This document shows positions 18,261 to 26,312 of a stretch of DNA of 64,000 nucleotides, piece by piece. Source of the stretch: Acetobacter sp. UBA5411 (GTDB lineage: Bacteria > Pseudomonadota > Alphaproteobacteria > Acetobacterales > Acetobacteraceae); the NCBI RefSeq assembly GCF_002409645.1, contig NZ_DHNR01000019.1, positions 37,827-101,826 of the forward strand, given 5' to 3'. Made by a program: the position numbers and the translations under genes. The notes under the pieces are model-generated. The model was not told the origin of the DNA. It did not search any database and saw only the letters and a list, made by a program, of their open reading frames with translations. The first letter of the stretch is position 1. Every line of letters starts with the position of its first letter.

Positions 18261-19217
18261 CTATTTGAACTGATTCGACATCCTGTACAGCTCTTTGGGC
18301 CAGCGCCGATGCAACCAAAGCCAGCTCTCGGGTCTGGCCCGGATCCATGCTTCCAGCCTGTCATTGATGGCCTGGGTGAGGGCGGCGACATCATTCTGTC
18401 GGTTGCCGGTGTCAGGAAAGGTCATCGGCGGTTCCACCACAATCCGCAGGCGTGCTGGTCCGAGACGCTGCACATGCCCCGGAATAACCGGACAGCGGAA
18501 TTTCAGAGCCATGGCCGCCAGAGCGGGAGCGGTCATGGCGGGACGGTTGAAGAAACGTGCCTCAATACCGTCATTCATTTTCTGATCGACCAGCATGCCC
18601 AGCCTATGGCCGGTCGCCACCCATCGCAGCGCGTCTTTGGCCCCTTTCGCGCCCTTTGCAAACAGGGGAAGCGGGTCCTGCATCGCGGCGTCGCGCAGGT
18701 CACGAATCATCCGGTCCACCACAGGATTGGCCGCCGCACGATAGAAGGAGGCAAAACCGGCACCATATTTGGCGACACCGGGGGGAAGCATTTCCCAGTT
18801 GCCGATATGACCCGAGACGAACAGGACCGGGCCACCACTCTTGGCTACCGCCAGCAGATGCTCCTTGCCGGTGACTTCAAAGCCCGGTCCTGCCAAAGTG
18901 TCTTCCTTCAGGGACGCAATATGTGGAAATTCCCCGACGGTGCGACCGAGATTGTCCCAAACCCCTTTGATGATGCGCTTCCGTTCGGTCTTGTTCAGTT
19001 CAGGCATGGCGAGACGAAGGTTGGTGTCAGCCACTTTTGAGACGGGCAGAAGCGGCCCAATGCCGGAGCATAGTCTGCCTCCTATATTGGAGGCAGTCTC
19101 CGGACGGATCTGTCGCAGTAACTGCAAGGCGCCACGAGCGGCCAGAGCTTCCAGCTTCATCAGAAACGGTACGGACGGATCTTTATCTGTCGTGGGGGAA
19201 GAGGAAGCTGAAGTCAT
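18261..19217 (-). CDS. lpxL: Lipid A biosynthesis lauroyl/myristoyl acyltransferase (LpxL/HtrB-like)
   Basis: Predicted inner-membrane-associated acyltransferase adding a secondary acyl chain to Kdo-lipid A. The 318-residue product has the HX4(D/E) catalytic motif in SGHIGNWEM, a FYRAAANPVVDRMI segment and the late LVDQKMNDGIEARFF substrate-site motif. The start is the ATG at 19217, which overlaps the stop of lpxK as ATGA; the longer in-frame reading back to 19445 lies inside lpxK and is not used. It is the last gene of the kdtA-fusion/lpxK/lpxL operon. The exact acyl donor cannot be told. Confidence 0.85.
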   Translation of the reverse strand: MTSASSSPTTDKDPSVPFLMKLEALAARGALQLLRQIRPETASNIGGRLCSGIGPLLPVSKVADTNLRLAMPELNKTERKRIIKGVWDNLGRTVGEFPHIASLKEDTLAGPGFEVTGKEHLLAVAKSGGPVLFVSGHIGNWEMLPPGVAKYGAGFASFYRAAANPVVDRMIRDLRDAAMQDPLPLFAKGAKGAKDALRWVATGHRLGMLVDQKMNDGIEARFFNRPAMTAPALAAMALKFRCPVIPGHVQRLGPARLRIVVEPPMTFPDTGNRQNDVAALTQAINDRLEAWIRARPESWLWLHRRWPKELYRMSNQFK

Positions 19218-20230
19218 GGTCGTGGCATCCGTTCCGTCAGGCTGTCGAGAATATGATCCAGTGAGGCTATGTCCGCCCATTCCAGCTCCACATTCACCAC
19301 TCTGACTTTCTGACGAAAAGATGCGGGAAATCGTACGGCGTCTTTGGGTGTGGTGACCAGAAGAGCGGAATGCTGTGCGGCGAGGCGGGACAGATGGGCG
19401 AGATCGGCGGCTGTGAAGGCGTGGTGATCGGGGAAAGAAATGCACTTTATTGGGATGACGTCATTTTCCCTGAGGCAGGCAAAGAACTTGTCAGGACGGG
19501 CAAGCCCTGCGAAGGCGATGACCTTCTGCTGACGGAGAGAGCCGATGGAGCGTTCCATCCGCAATGCCGCTTTCAGGATCGGATAATGGACTTTGGTTGC
19601 AAGGCTTTTCTGAACACCACAAGTGTCCTGCCCCGTAATGACAACAGCGTCTGCAGCGGCCAATCCTGTCATGAGAGGCTCGCGTAGGGGGCCAGCGGGC
19701 AATACGCACTGATTGCCAAAACCAACAGCGCCATCCACCAGAATAAGGGAAAAGTCCTTGTGCAGACCGGGATTCTGGAAACCGTCATCCATGATCAGAA
19801 AGGTCGCACCGGCCGCAATGGCGGCGCGGGCTGACGCGGCACGATCAGGGCTGACCCAGCAGGGCGCTGCGGCGGCGAGAAGGAGGGGCTCGTCGCCGAC
19901 ATCCGTTGCAGTATGGCGTGTCGGATCGACACGCAGCGGGGGCTGTCCCTTCACGGCCTTTCCTCGATAGCCGCGTGTCAGGCAATGCACCACGACGCCG
20001 CGTTGGTGCAGCCGACGGATGAGATCAAGTACGGTCGTTGTTTTTCCGGTTCCCCCCACCGTAAGATTTCCGACGCAAAGCACCGGAACCGGAGCGCGCC
20101 AGCCGGTACGTTGTCTGCGCTTTTGGGCCGCTAAACCAACGATAGAGGCAATGGGCTTCAGAAGCGTGCTGATGAGTCCGGGAGGGCGAAACCAGAAAGA
20201 TGGTGCGCTCAGGCGAAGAAAGCCGGTCAT
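19214..20230 (-). CDS. lpxK: Tetraacyldisaccharide 4'-kinase
   Basis: Phosphorylates the 4' position of the lipid A disaccharide at the inner membrane. The 338-residue sequence begins with a hydrophobic anchor, then the P-loop region VGNLTVGGTGKTTTV, followed by LTRGYRGK, the DDGFQNPGLHKD motif and LPAGPLREP, all characteristic of LpxK. Start and stop each overlap the neighbouring genes by four bases (ATGA), so translation is probably coupled to the KdtA fusion upstream and LpxL downstream. Confidence 0.95.
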   Translation of the reverse strand: MTGFLRLSAPSFWFRPPGLISTLLKPIASIVGLAAQKRRQRTGWRAPVPVLCVGNLTVGGTGKTTTVLDLIRRLHQRGVVVHCLTRGYRGKAVKGQPPLRVDPTRHTATDVGDEPLLLAAAAPCWVSPDRAASARAAIAAGATFLIMDDGFQNPGLHKDFSLILVDGAVGFGNQCVLPAGPLREPLMTGLAAADAVVITGQDTCGVQKSLATKVHYPILKAALRMERSIGSLRQQKVIAFAGLARPDKFFACLRENDVIPIKCISFPDHHAFTAADLAHLSRLAAQHSALLVTTPKDAVRFPASFRQKVRVVNVELEWADIASLDHILDSLTERMPRP

Positions 20231-22344
20231 GAGTAGCCGCAGGTCCGGCAGATAAGGTCTGCCAGCCGGGACGGCAGATTCTGGTCACGTGTTGCGATCC
20301 GCTCTCCTGCCTCACCGAGTGCTGCTACCCGTGCAGGATCGTTGAGCAGGGCTTTGACCGTGTTCACAAGGTCCGGAACGGATCGGACCATGCTAACGGA
20401 TTCACCAAGAGCAGCAAAGGTTTCTTCAAAATTGTCGATCGCCGGTCCCGTCATGATCGCGCATCCCAGTCGAGCCGGTTCAAGCGGGTTGTGTCCGCCG
20501 CCTTCTATCGGACTGTCAGGAGCGATCAGGCTATTTCCCATGAAAACGATGCGTGACAGGCGGAACAGAATGCCGAGTTCACCCAGCGTATCGACAATCC
20601 AGACGGGATTTGCCTTGTTTGGGAGTTCGTCCTGCGAACGGCGGGGCGGCTGACCCGAGGCAGGAAAAGCCTCCTTCACCTCAGTGGCAATGACAGCGCC
20701 GCGGTCCGGATGGCGTGGCGCGATGATGGTCAGAAGATCAGGGTAGGAAGCCCGCAGAATTTTCGCAGCTTCGAGAACCTGTTTTTCTTCACCGGGATGC
20801 GTGGAGGCCGCAACCCATACCGGTCGTTTACCGATAGCCTTGAGAGCAGCGTCCAGTATGGCTGTGTCCGCAGCGAGGGGAGGGGCGGCAGTTTTCAGAT
20901 CGCCGTCACAGAACACGTTCGAGGCGCCGAGCATCCTGAAGCGGGCGGCATCTTCCGGCGAGCGCGCCGCGATCCACGACAGTGCGGTCATCATGCCCTC
21001 GGCCATGCGGGACAGTTTGCGCCATCCCTTCAGAGCCGAGCGTGACAGACGGCCGTTCACCAGCATGACGGGCAATTTCGCAGCATTGCAGGCTGCTATC
21101 ATGTTCGGCCACAGCTCGCTTTCCGTCAGAACAAGTCCGTCCGGTCGCCAGTAACGCAGAAAGCGCTTGATCCATCGTGGCACATCGAGAGGGACGAAGC
21201 TGTGTAGAACCCGTCCTGCGTGCATGGCGTCGGGCAGTTCCCGCGCCAGTGTTGCGGCGGCGGTAACGGTGCCGGTTGTGACAAGAACAGTCGGGGTTGA
21301 GGGCTTTTTCAGGATGGCCTGAATAACCGGAATGATGGAAAGGGTTTCGCCAACACTGGCTGCATGCATCCAGATGAGCGGGCCGTCGGGACGGTGCGTG
21401 GTAGCGAAACCAAGCCGCTCTCTGGTTCGTTCGCGAATTTCCTTGCCTCGACGCACCCGTACGCGAAGCATCGCAATCAGGCCGGGAGCGAGCAGGGAGG
21501 TCAGCAGCGACCAGAGAACGGGGATGCCGGCGGACTTCGGACGCTGCGACATGGTGGGCGCACGAACAGACCCTTCCACGACGGCCCTCTCTGGCATGGT
21601 GGCAAGTGTGTCGGGGTAGGTTTCTGTCTGTGCTCCGGCTTCGTCCTGAGCTGCAGTCAGTCGAAGAGCCAGAGTCTGGCCCGCTGCGTCACGCTTTCCC
21701 GGTTCGACCGAAACAGGTGCGCCGCAGACGATACGTCCACGCCCAAACGGCAGCGGCACGATCATTCGGTCCCATGAGGGCGCATGCAAACATGTGCACT
21801 GCACGCCGACCGGCAGGATGGGGATGCCGGTCTTTTCAGCCAGTGCGAGAACGCCCGGCTGTATGACGCGACGTGGTCCCTTGGGACCATCGGGCATGAC
21901 AGCGACGGTATGTCCCTGCGCCAGAGCCTGACGGATCTGACGCAGGGCCGCGGCACCTCCCTTGTTCTTGCCCTTCTTGTCGGAAGAGCCGTGGATCGGG
22001 GGAATCCTCCACGGGGTGACGATCCGGGCAATCAGCCGGCCGTCACGGTTGCGGCTGATCAGAACATGCAGGCGCATGGAGGGATTGCGGGGCTCGGTCC
22101 ACCACCAGAGCGCCGGAGAAAGGGCGAGCGCTTCATGCCAGAAAGCCACGAGCAGCCCTGGTTGTGTCCCGTCTCCGCGTTCATGCAGCAGAAGAGTTCT
22201 GGCTTCCGGCGTGGCCTCGAAATGCCAGCGTGTCGTGCGCAAGGCGAAGCCGAGCCAGCCACGAATGGCTTTCTCAAGAAGCTGCTGCCCCAGAGTAGAG
22301 GAATCTTCTCTGGAGAAAGAAGAGGATGCGGATCCGTCCTGCAT
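20227..22344 (-). CDS. waaA: Fusion: lysophospholipid-acyltransferase-like (DUF374) domain + Kdo transferase
   Basis: A 705-residue two-domain protein. Residues ~20-240 match the DUF374 acyltransferase-like family: VAFWHEALAL (His70), VAVMPDGPKGPRR (~147-159) and PGVLALAEKTGIPILPVG. After a linker of about 30 residues, ~270-705 form KdtA/WaaA, the glycosyltransferase adding Kdo to lipid A. That part has an N-terminal anchor, RERLG with the likely catalytic Glu309, WMHAASVGE, TESELWPN, GDLKTA and the nucleotide-sugar site GGHNPLEPA. The reading frame is continuous with no sign of a sequencing break. First gene of the envelope operon, overlapping lpxK by ATGA. Confidence 0.92.
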   Translation of the reverse strand: MQDGSASSSFSREDSSTLGQQLLEKAIRGWLGFALRTTRWHFEATPEARTLLLHERGDGTQPGLLVAFWHEALALSPALWWWTEPRNPSMRLHVLISRNRDGRLIARIVTPWRIPPIHGSSDKKGKNKGGAAALRQIRQALAQGHTVAVMPDGPKGPRRVIQPGVLALAEKTGIPILPVGVQCTCLHAPSWDRMIVPLPFGRGRIVCGAPVSVEPGKRDAAGQTLALRLTAAQDEAGAQTETYPDTLATMPERAVVEGSVRAPTMSQRPKSAGIPVLWSLLTSLLAPGLIAMLRVRVRRGKEIRERTRERLGFATTHRPDGPLIWMHAASVGETLSIIPVIQAILKKPSTPTVLVTTGTVTAAATLARELPDAMHAGRVLHSFVPLDVPRWIKRFLRYWRPDGLVLTESELWPNMIAACNAAKLPVMLVNGRLSRSALKGWRKLSRMAEGMMTALSWIAARSPEDAARFRMLGASNVFCDGDLKTAAPPLAADTAILDAALKAIGKRPVWVAASTHPGEEKQVLEAAKILRASYPDLLTIIAPRHPDRGAVIATEVKEAFPASGQPPRRSQDELPNKANPVWIVDTLGELGILFRLSRIVFMGNSLIAPDSPIEGGGHNPLEPARLGCAIMTGPAIDNFEETFAALGESVSMVRSVPDLVNTVKALLNDPARVAALGEAGERIATRDQNLPSRLADLICRTCGYS

Positions 22345-22391
22345 GCAGCGCGGTTAGCACGAGGCGGGAAAGGGGAAAAGGATCAAGGCTG

Positions 22392-22823
22392 TTATGGGCA
22401 GAGGGACAGTAGCAAGACAAGGTGAATTTGAATTGATTGATCGTATCTCATTGCGAGGACTTGACGCTTTTCAAGTTTATGAAGAGCTTTCGACAGGATT
22501 TTCTTTTCTACAAAAAGTGTAATCTGTTTCCGGTTGTGCTGCTTTTTGTCGGAATGACCGGAGCCATATTTTCCAAAAGCGGCCACCTTTTTTAGAGTGC
22601 CTCTCTATGTGGATGCGTCCGGAAAATCGGGCTGTCAGATGCCGGAAAATCCATTCAATCACGCTACTTTCGCACCAATGATGCAGACGTCTACATTCTT
22701 TCAGTCACCCAACAGGTTTGATTGATCACGTCAGGGAATGCCTGTGCGGTCAAAGAGATAGAACCGCCTCCACAAACAGACGACTATCAGTAGTAGTCCC
22801 ACCGACATGACCTTCGTGACCCG
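22392..22823 (-). pseudogene. Eroded IS5-family transposase remnant
   Basis: No single frame is open, but reading the minus strand across frames recovers pieces in the right order of an IS5-type transposase. TTTDSRLFVEAVL (about 22760-22800) matches the N-terminal helix before the usual RTGxPWRDLP. Then comes DRTGIP in a shifted frame, then HHWCESSVIEWIFRHLTA (about 22630-22690, like RWxxxGVxERIF). The last piece is KLEKRQVLAMRYD (within 22392-22586), like the C-terminal KLKxFRxIATRYDK. The central catalytic part is missing and several stops interrupt it. GAGCCTGTCTGGAAG on the minus strand near 22976 could be an old terminal repeat. Based on remembered family patterns, not alignment. Confidence 0.5.
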
Positions 22824-22886
22824 GAATAAGATGGCTTAATCTTGATTCTTTACCGAGATTCTACCTCGGTGCTGGGTGATCAAATG

Positions 22887-22904
22887 GACGTTTAGCTAAA
22901 CGTC
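22887..22904. repeat. Perfect 18-bp palindrome
   Basis: GACGTTTAGCTAAACGTC, two 9-base arms with no spacer. A second small inverted repeat, ACCGAG/CTCGGT, lies at 22852-22870. They sit in the non-coding stretch between the transposase remnant and the microcin-like gene. Could be a dimeric repressor site or a relic of the mobile element. Confidence 0.6.
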
Positions 22905-23082
22905 CCGGCAGTCATGTCTCACGTTTTATGGACTTCGCCATCATGGGTGACAATCTCGTCTGCGCCTTCCAGACAGGCTCTAAAGGGCGAGTTAAGTTAT
23001 AGGATGTGTGTTGGATGTTTCCTGCTGGGAAATAATTTATTCCTGTAAAATATATATATCTTAAATGCACGTTAATGTTTTA

Positions 23083-23112
23083 TTGACGTTTGTTACTTTT
23101 TGATGCTTTTAT
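23083..23112 (+). promoter_or_regulatory. Candidate promoter of the microcin-like gene
   Basis: TTGACG (23083-23088) is followed after 18 bases by TTTTAT (23107-23112), in a strongly AT-rich stretch 40-70 bases ahead of the start codon. The -35 is good, the -10 weak. Confidence 0.3.
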
Positions 23113-23150
23113 TTTCCCGAGCGCTCAAGAAGTCTTAATTGGAGAGAAAA

Positions 23151-23411
23151 ATGCGTGAACTGAATGTCAGTGAAATGACAGAAGTTTCAGGTGGATGCTG
23201 CCTGCTGCTGGGTGGCTTCGTTCTGGGTGCTCTGACAGGTCTTGAAGGTTGGGGTAACAACTGGGGTGGTAACAGCTGCGGTCATGTCCCGGCTCCTCCG
23301 CCGCCGTCAAACAACTGCGGCTGCGGCACGGCTTCTTTCCCGATCGCCAACGGCGGCTGGGTCGGCGGCTCGTTCAATGATGTGCTGAACAGCATCATTC
23401 ACAGCTCCTGA
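23151..23411 (+). CDS. Small peptide with double-glycine leader (class II microcin-like)
   Basis: An 86-residue peptide. The first 15 residues, MRELNVSEMTEVSGG, closely match the leader of class II microcins such as colicin V (MRTLTLNELDSVSGG), which is removed by a C39-peptidase ABC exporter after Gly-Gly. The predicted 71-residue mature part begins Cys-Cys and has a hydrophobic Gly/Leu stretch, a Gly/Trp/Asn-rich middle, a PAPPPP segment and Cys at 16, 17, 43, 56 and 58. The ATG at 23151 was preferred over the in-frame 23139 because GGAGAG lies five bases ahead. No exporter, immunity or maturation gene is recognisable beside it, so export and toxicity are inferred from the leader only. Confidence 0.72.
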   Translation: MRELNVSEMTEVSGGCCLLLGGFVLGALTGLEGWGNNWGGNSCGHVPAPPPPSNNCGCGTASFPIANGGWVGGSFNDVLNSIIHSS

Positions 23412-23483
23412 TTTCCGCCTTCTGGTTAGAGCTTTGAAAACATATCTGTTTTCAGAGAATGAGCGATGGTCAGAAGTTAAAGA

Positions 23484-23506
23484 GTTGCCCGGCCCGTCCG
23501 GGCAAC
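23484..23506. terminator. Hairpin between microcin-like and Ser-rich genes
   Basis: Perfect 9-bp stem (GTTGCCCGG/CCGGGCAAC) with a five-base loop, followed on the + side by ATTTCT. It lies in the gap between two converging genes and probably ends the microcin-like transcript. Confidence 0.6.
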
Positions 23507-23534
23507 ATTTCTGAGTGATTATTTCAAAACAGGA

Positions 23535-23801
23535 TCAGGCGTAAGTATCAAGGCCATCATCACTGGAAGCAGTCGAACTGCGCGGTGTGCCCTCGGTCGT
23601 CTGGGAGACAATATTTCCACTTGAATCGGTAACCGTGACAGTGATTGTTCCATCGCTGTTGGTGGTCTCGGTTGTGGTGTCGGCAGAAGATGTAGACGAC
23701 GTCGAGGAACTCGAAGAGCTCGAGCTTGCATCAGACGAAGATGACGTATTGAACAGGCTTGCGATTGAAGAGCCGCCGATGGAAGAGATTGAAGAGGACA
23801 T
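23535..23801 (-). CDS. Ser/Thr-rich small protein of unknown function
   Basis: An 88-residue protein made mostly of Ser and Thr (runs of up to eight Ser around residue 30, then Thr/Ser repeats). A short ordered-looking segment follows, TITVTVTDSSGNIVSQTTEG, ending in DDGLDTYA. It begins MSSSISSIGGSSIASLFN, a pattern of small Gly/Ser motifs without a classical signal peptide. GGGAG lies eight bases before the ATG, which supports translation. It converges on the microcin-like gene and may belong to the same accessory unit, but nothing in the sequence proves a link. Low complexity makes family recognition impossible. Confidence 0.55.
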   Translation of the reverse strand: MSSSISSIGGSSIASLFNTSSSSDASSSSSSSSTSSTSSADTTTETTNSDGTITVTVTDSSGNIVSQTTEGTPRSSTASSDDGLDTYA

Positions 23802-24207
23802 GGATTGGACTCCCTATGTGGAAACTCTCTCATCTTCAGACTGAACTAATTAACGCAAAGTAAAATCCTGTGTAACGAAGGGAAACCCTAAGAGAAGTAG
23901 GGTAACTCCTTTTCGTCTTAAAAATACACTCGAGATTATTTGAGTTTATTTTCTCTGAACAATTAAAGATAAAATTTTTAATATGGGTGGTAGCCGGTAT
24001 GGATTTAAAACATCCATTCCAATTGAATCATTGTAGTATTGAGCATGCTGCCATCCGACACTACTCTAGCCATAGTAGACTACCTTTGGAATATCCTAAA
24101 ATGTGCAGAAATAGTCTGCTCAGGCGACAAACAGCAATGAAACAATCGGAAGGCAAAGCGCTTGCATGAGCAAGGAAAAGATCCAGCCTGCGTATCGTGC
24201 AAAATAA
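23802..24207. other. Intergenic region, nothing recognised
   Basis: About 400 bases between the Ser-rich gene and the acs terminator, AT-rich in its left half. It should contain the minus-strand promoter of the Ser-rich gene. A 60-codon frame at 23987-24169 has no ribosome site or recognisable content and is not called. Confidence 0.5.
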
Positions 24208-24234
24208 AATCTCCCGGACTGGATCCGGGAGATT
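24208..24234 (-). terminator. Terminator of the methylcitrate operon
   Basis: Perfect 11-bp stem (AATCTCCCGGA/TCCGGGAGATT) with a five-base loop; on the minus strand it runs into TTTTATTTTGC. It lies about 40 bases after the acs stop. Confidence 0.8.
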
Positions 24235-24271
24235 TCCTGTCTCGCTCAGAAGATCGTGGAAACGACTTTTC

Positions 24272-26227
24272 TTACGCAATCAAAAGCTGTTTCTGCACAA
24301 GCGCGATCAATGCTGGCACAATAGATGTATCCGCCAGCGACGACAGATCGCCCAGACTGTCCGTTTCATTAGAAGCAATCTTACGCAGCAGACGACGAAC
24401 AATCTTTCCTGAGCGTGTCTTGGGGAGTTCGGAAACAAGGTAGATCTTTTCCGGTGCGGCATAGCGGCCCACTCGCTCACAGATCACCTTGCTCAAATGC
24501 GCTTCGGACGGCAGCGTCTTTGTATTGCGTGCCACCACAAACACGACAATACCCTGACCTTTCAGATCATGATTGATGCCGACAGCCGCCGCTTCGGCAA
24601 CGGAATGATCAGTCGCGACAGCATCTTCAATCTCGGCCGTGCCAATACGGTGACCTGACACGTTGATCACATCGTCCATTCGACCCGTAATCATGAGATT
24701 GCCATCAGCATCCCGGCGTGCGCCATCTCCTGAAAAATACCGACCTGTGCTGAACGTGAAATAGGTTTCCCGGAACCGCTTGTGATCGCCCCAGATGGAG
24801 CGGGTCTGACCGGGCCAGGACTCATCGAAGCACAGACAGCCTTCCGCTTCCCTGTTTTCGATGATTTCGCCCTTCTCATTGGTGAGAGAAGGAAAAATCC
24901 CCGGAATGCCAGTCGTCGCCCAGCCGGGTTTCAGCCTCTGCGCCCCGGCGATGGCGCTCAGCATAGGCCCAGCCGTTTCCGTCTGCCACCACATGTCGAT
25001 GACCGGACATTTCTTCTGTCCGATCACTTCATAATACCACAGCCACGCATCCGGACTGATCGGTTCACCCGCCGATCCCAGCCGACGCAGGGAGGCAAGG
25101 GAATACTGGCGGGGCAGATCGTCGCCGTCACGCATGAGCGCGCGAATGGCGGTGGGGGCAGTGAAGAAACTCGACACATTGAAACGGTCGATAATGTCCC
25201 ACCAGCGTCCCGCCTGCGGCCAGCCCATCAGCCCCTCGAACAGCAGGGTCGTGGTGCCGTTGGCCAGCGGTCCATACACCACGAACGTATGGCCCGTGAT
25301 CCACGCCACATCGGCCGTGCACCAGTGCGTCGTGCCCCGTTCCGCCGGGAAGGTGACGTCCACAGTATAGGCCGCCCAGACGAGGTAACCGCCCGTTGTA
25401 TGCACAATCGCCTTCGGTTTTCCTGTGCTGCCAGACGTGTAAAGCAGGAAGAACACATCTTCCGCATTCATGATCTCGGGTTCGCAGATATCCGACTGTC
25501 CGGCCACCAGTTCTGCGTAATCATGGTCACGTCCCGCCGTCATGGGAGCGCTGGTGTCACTGACATTCACGACGATGACGTTCTTCACGCTGCCGATGGA
25601 GCCGGTATGCTTCAACGCGGCGTCAATGACCGCCTTGTGCGGAATTGTTTTTGCACCTCGTTTGGCCGCATCGCAGGTAATGACAGCCACCGCTCCACTG
25701 TCGATCAGACGCTCGCCAATCCCTTCCGGTGAGAACCCGCCGAACAGCACGACATGCACCGCCCCAATCCGGGCGCAGGCCAGCATGCAGGCTACCACTT
25801 CGACAGTCATGGGAAGATGAATCGCCACGCGATCACCGCGCTTTACACCCAGACTTTTCAGGGCATTGGCGACGCGGCAGACTTCGGCGTGCAGTTCGCG
25901 GAAGGTAAGCTGACGTGACACGCCCGGATCGTTGCCCTGCCAGATCAGGGCGGTCTGGTCTCCACGCTCCTTCAGATGACGGTCCAGACAATTGACCGAG
26001 ACATTGAGCTTGCCGTCCTCATACCAGCGGATGGATACGTCATCCTCAAATGTCGAACGGTTTCCGACAGAGGGGAAACGCTCCCACTCAAGACGTTTTG
26101 CCTGTTCCAGCCAGAATGTTTCAGGATCAGTCTGCACCTGCTCACGCATCGCCCTGATCTGCAACGCCTTGTCCGGATCAACGCTTTCAATATCCCAAAT
26201 GGCGAGATCGGTCTGGGGTGTGGACAC
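24272..26227 (-). CDS. acs: Acetate/propionate--CoA ligase (AMP-forming, Acs type)
   Basis: Activates a short-chain acid to its acyl-CoA through an acyl-AMP intermediate. Length (651) and the motifs FGGFSPEGIGERL, YTSGSTGKPKAIVHTTGGYL, HWCTADVAWITGHTFVVYGPL and PKTRSGKIVRRLLRK (modifiable Lys) are those of acetyl-CoA synthetase, not PrpE. Two usually glycine positions are alanine: GKPKA-IV (usually GKPKG) and TETAG (usually TETGG). Placement after prpB suggests propionate as a physiological substrate; acetate is equally likely. GTG start with AGGAGA upstream. Last gene of the cluster, 85 bases after prpB, with a hairpin in the gap. Confidence 0.88.
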   Translation of the reverse strand: MSTPQTDLAIWDIESVDPDKALQIRAMREQVQTDPETFWLEQAKRLEWERFPSVGNRSTFEDDVSIRWYEDGKLNVSVNCLDRHLKERGDQTALIWQGNDPGVSRQLTFRELHAEVCRVANALKSLGVKRGDRVAIHLPMTVEVVACMLACARIGAVHVVLFGGFSPEGIGERLIDSGAVAVITCDAAKRGAKTIPHKAVIDAALKHTGSIGSVKNVIVVNVSDTSAPMTAGRDHDYAELVAGQSDICEPEIMNAEDVFFLLYTSGSTGKPKAIVHTTGGYLVWAAYTVDVTFPAERGTTHWCTADVAWITGHTFVVYGPLANGTTTLLFEGLMGWPQAGRWWDIIDRFNVSSFFTAPTAIRALMRDGDDLPRQYSLASLRRLGSAGEPISPDAWLWYYEVIGQKKCPVIDMWWQTETAGPMLSAIAGAQRLKPGWATTGIPGIFPSLTNEKGEIIENREAEGCLCFDESWPGQTRSIWGDHKRFRETYFTFSTGRYFSGDGARRDADGNLMITGRMDDVINVSGHRIGTAEIEDAVATDHSVAEAAAVGINHDLKGQGIVVFVVARNTKTLPSEAHLSKVICERVGRYAAPEKIYLVSELPKTRSGKIVRRLLRKIASNETDSLGDLSSLADTSIVPALIALVQKQLLIA

Positions 26228-26249
26228 CTGTTCTTCTCCTGAATGGAAA

Positions 26250-26270
26250 CGGGCGATGTTAAATCGCCCG
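26250..26270 (-). promoter_or_regulatory. Intercistronic hairpin between prpB and acs
   Basis: Perfect 8-bp stem CGGGCGAT/ATCGCCCG with a five-base loop, not followed by a long T run. It could attenuate transcription or stabilise the downstream acs message. Confidence 0.4.
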
Positions 26271-26312
26271 GGTGTGACCTTGGATTTGAGTGTGATCTGC
26301 TCAGGTAAAAAC

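Noticed and set aside
19218..19445. N-terminal extension of the LpxL-like protein
   Set aside because: Lies inside lpxK; the ATGA overlap at 19214-19217 gives a normal start and length.
23987..24169. 60-codon frame in the intergenic region
   Set aside because: No ribosome site, no recognisable content, not conserved-looking.
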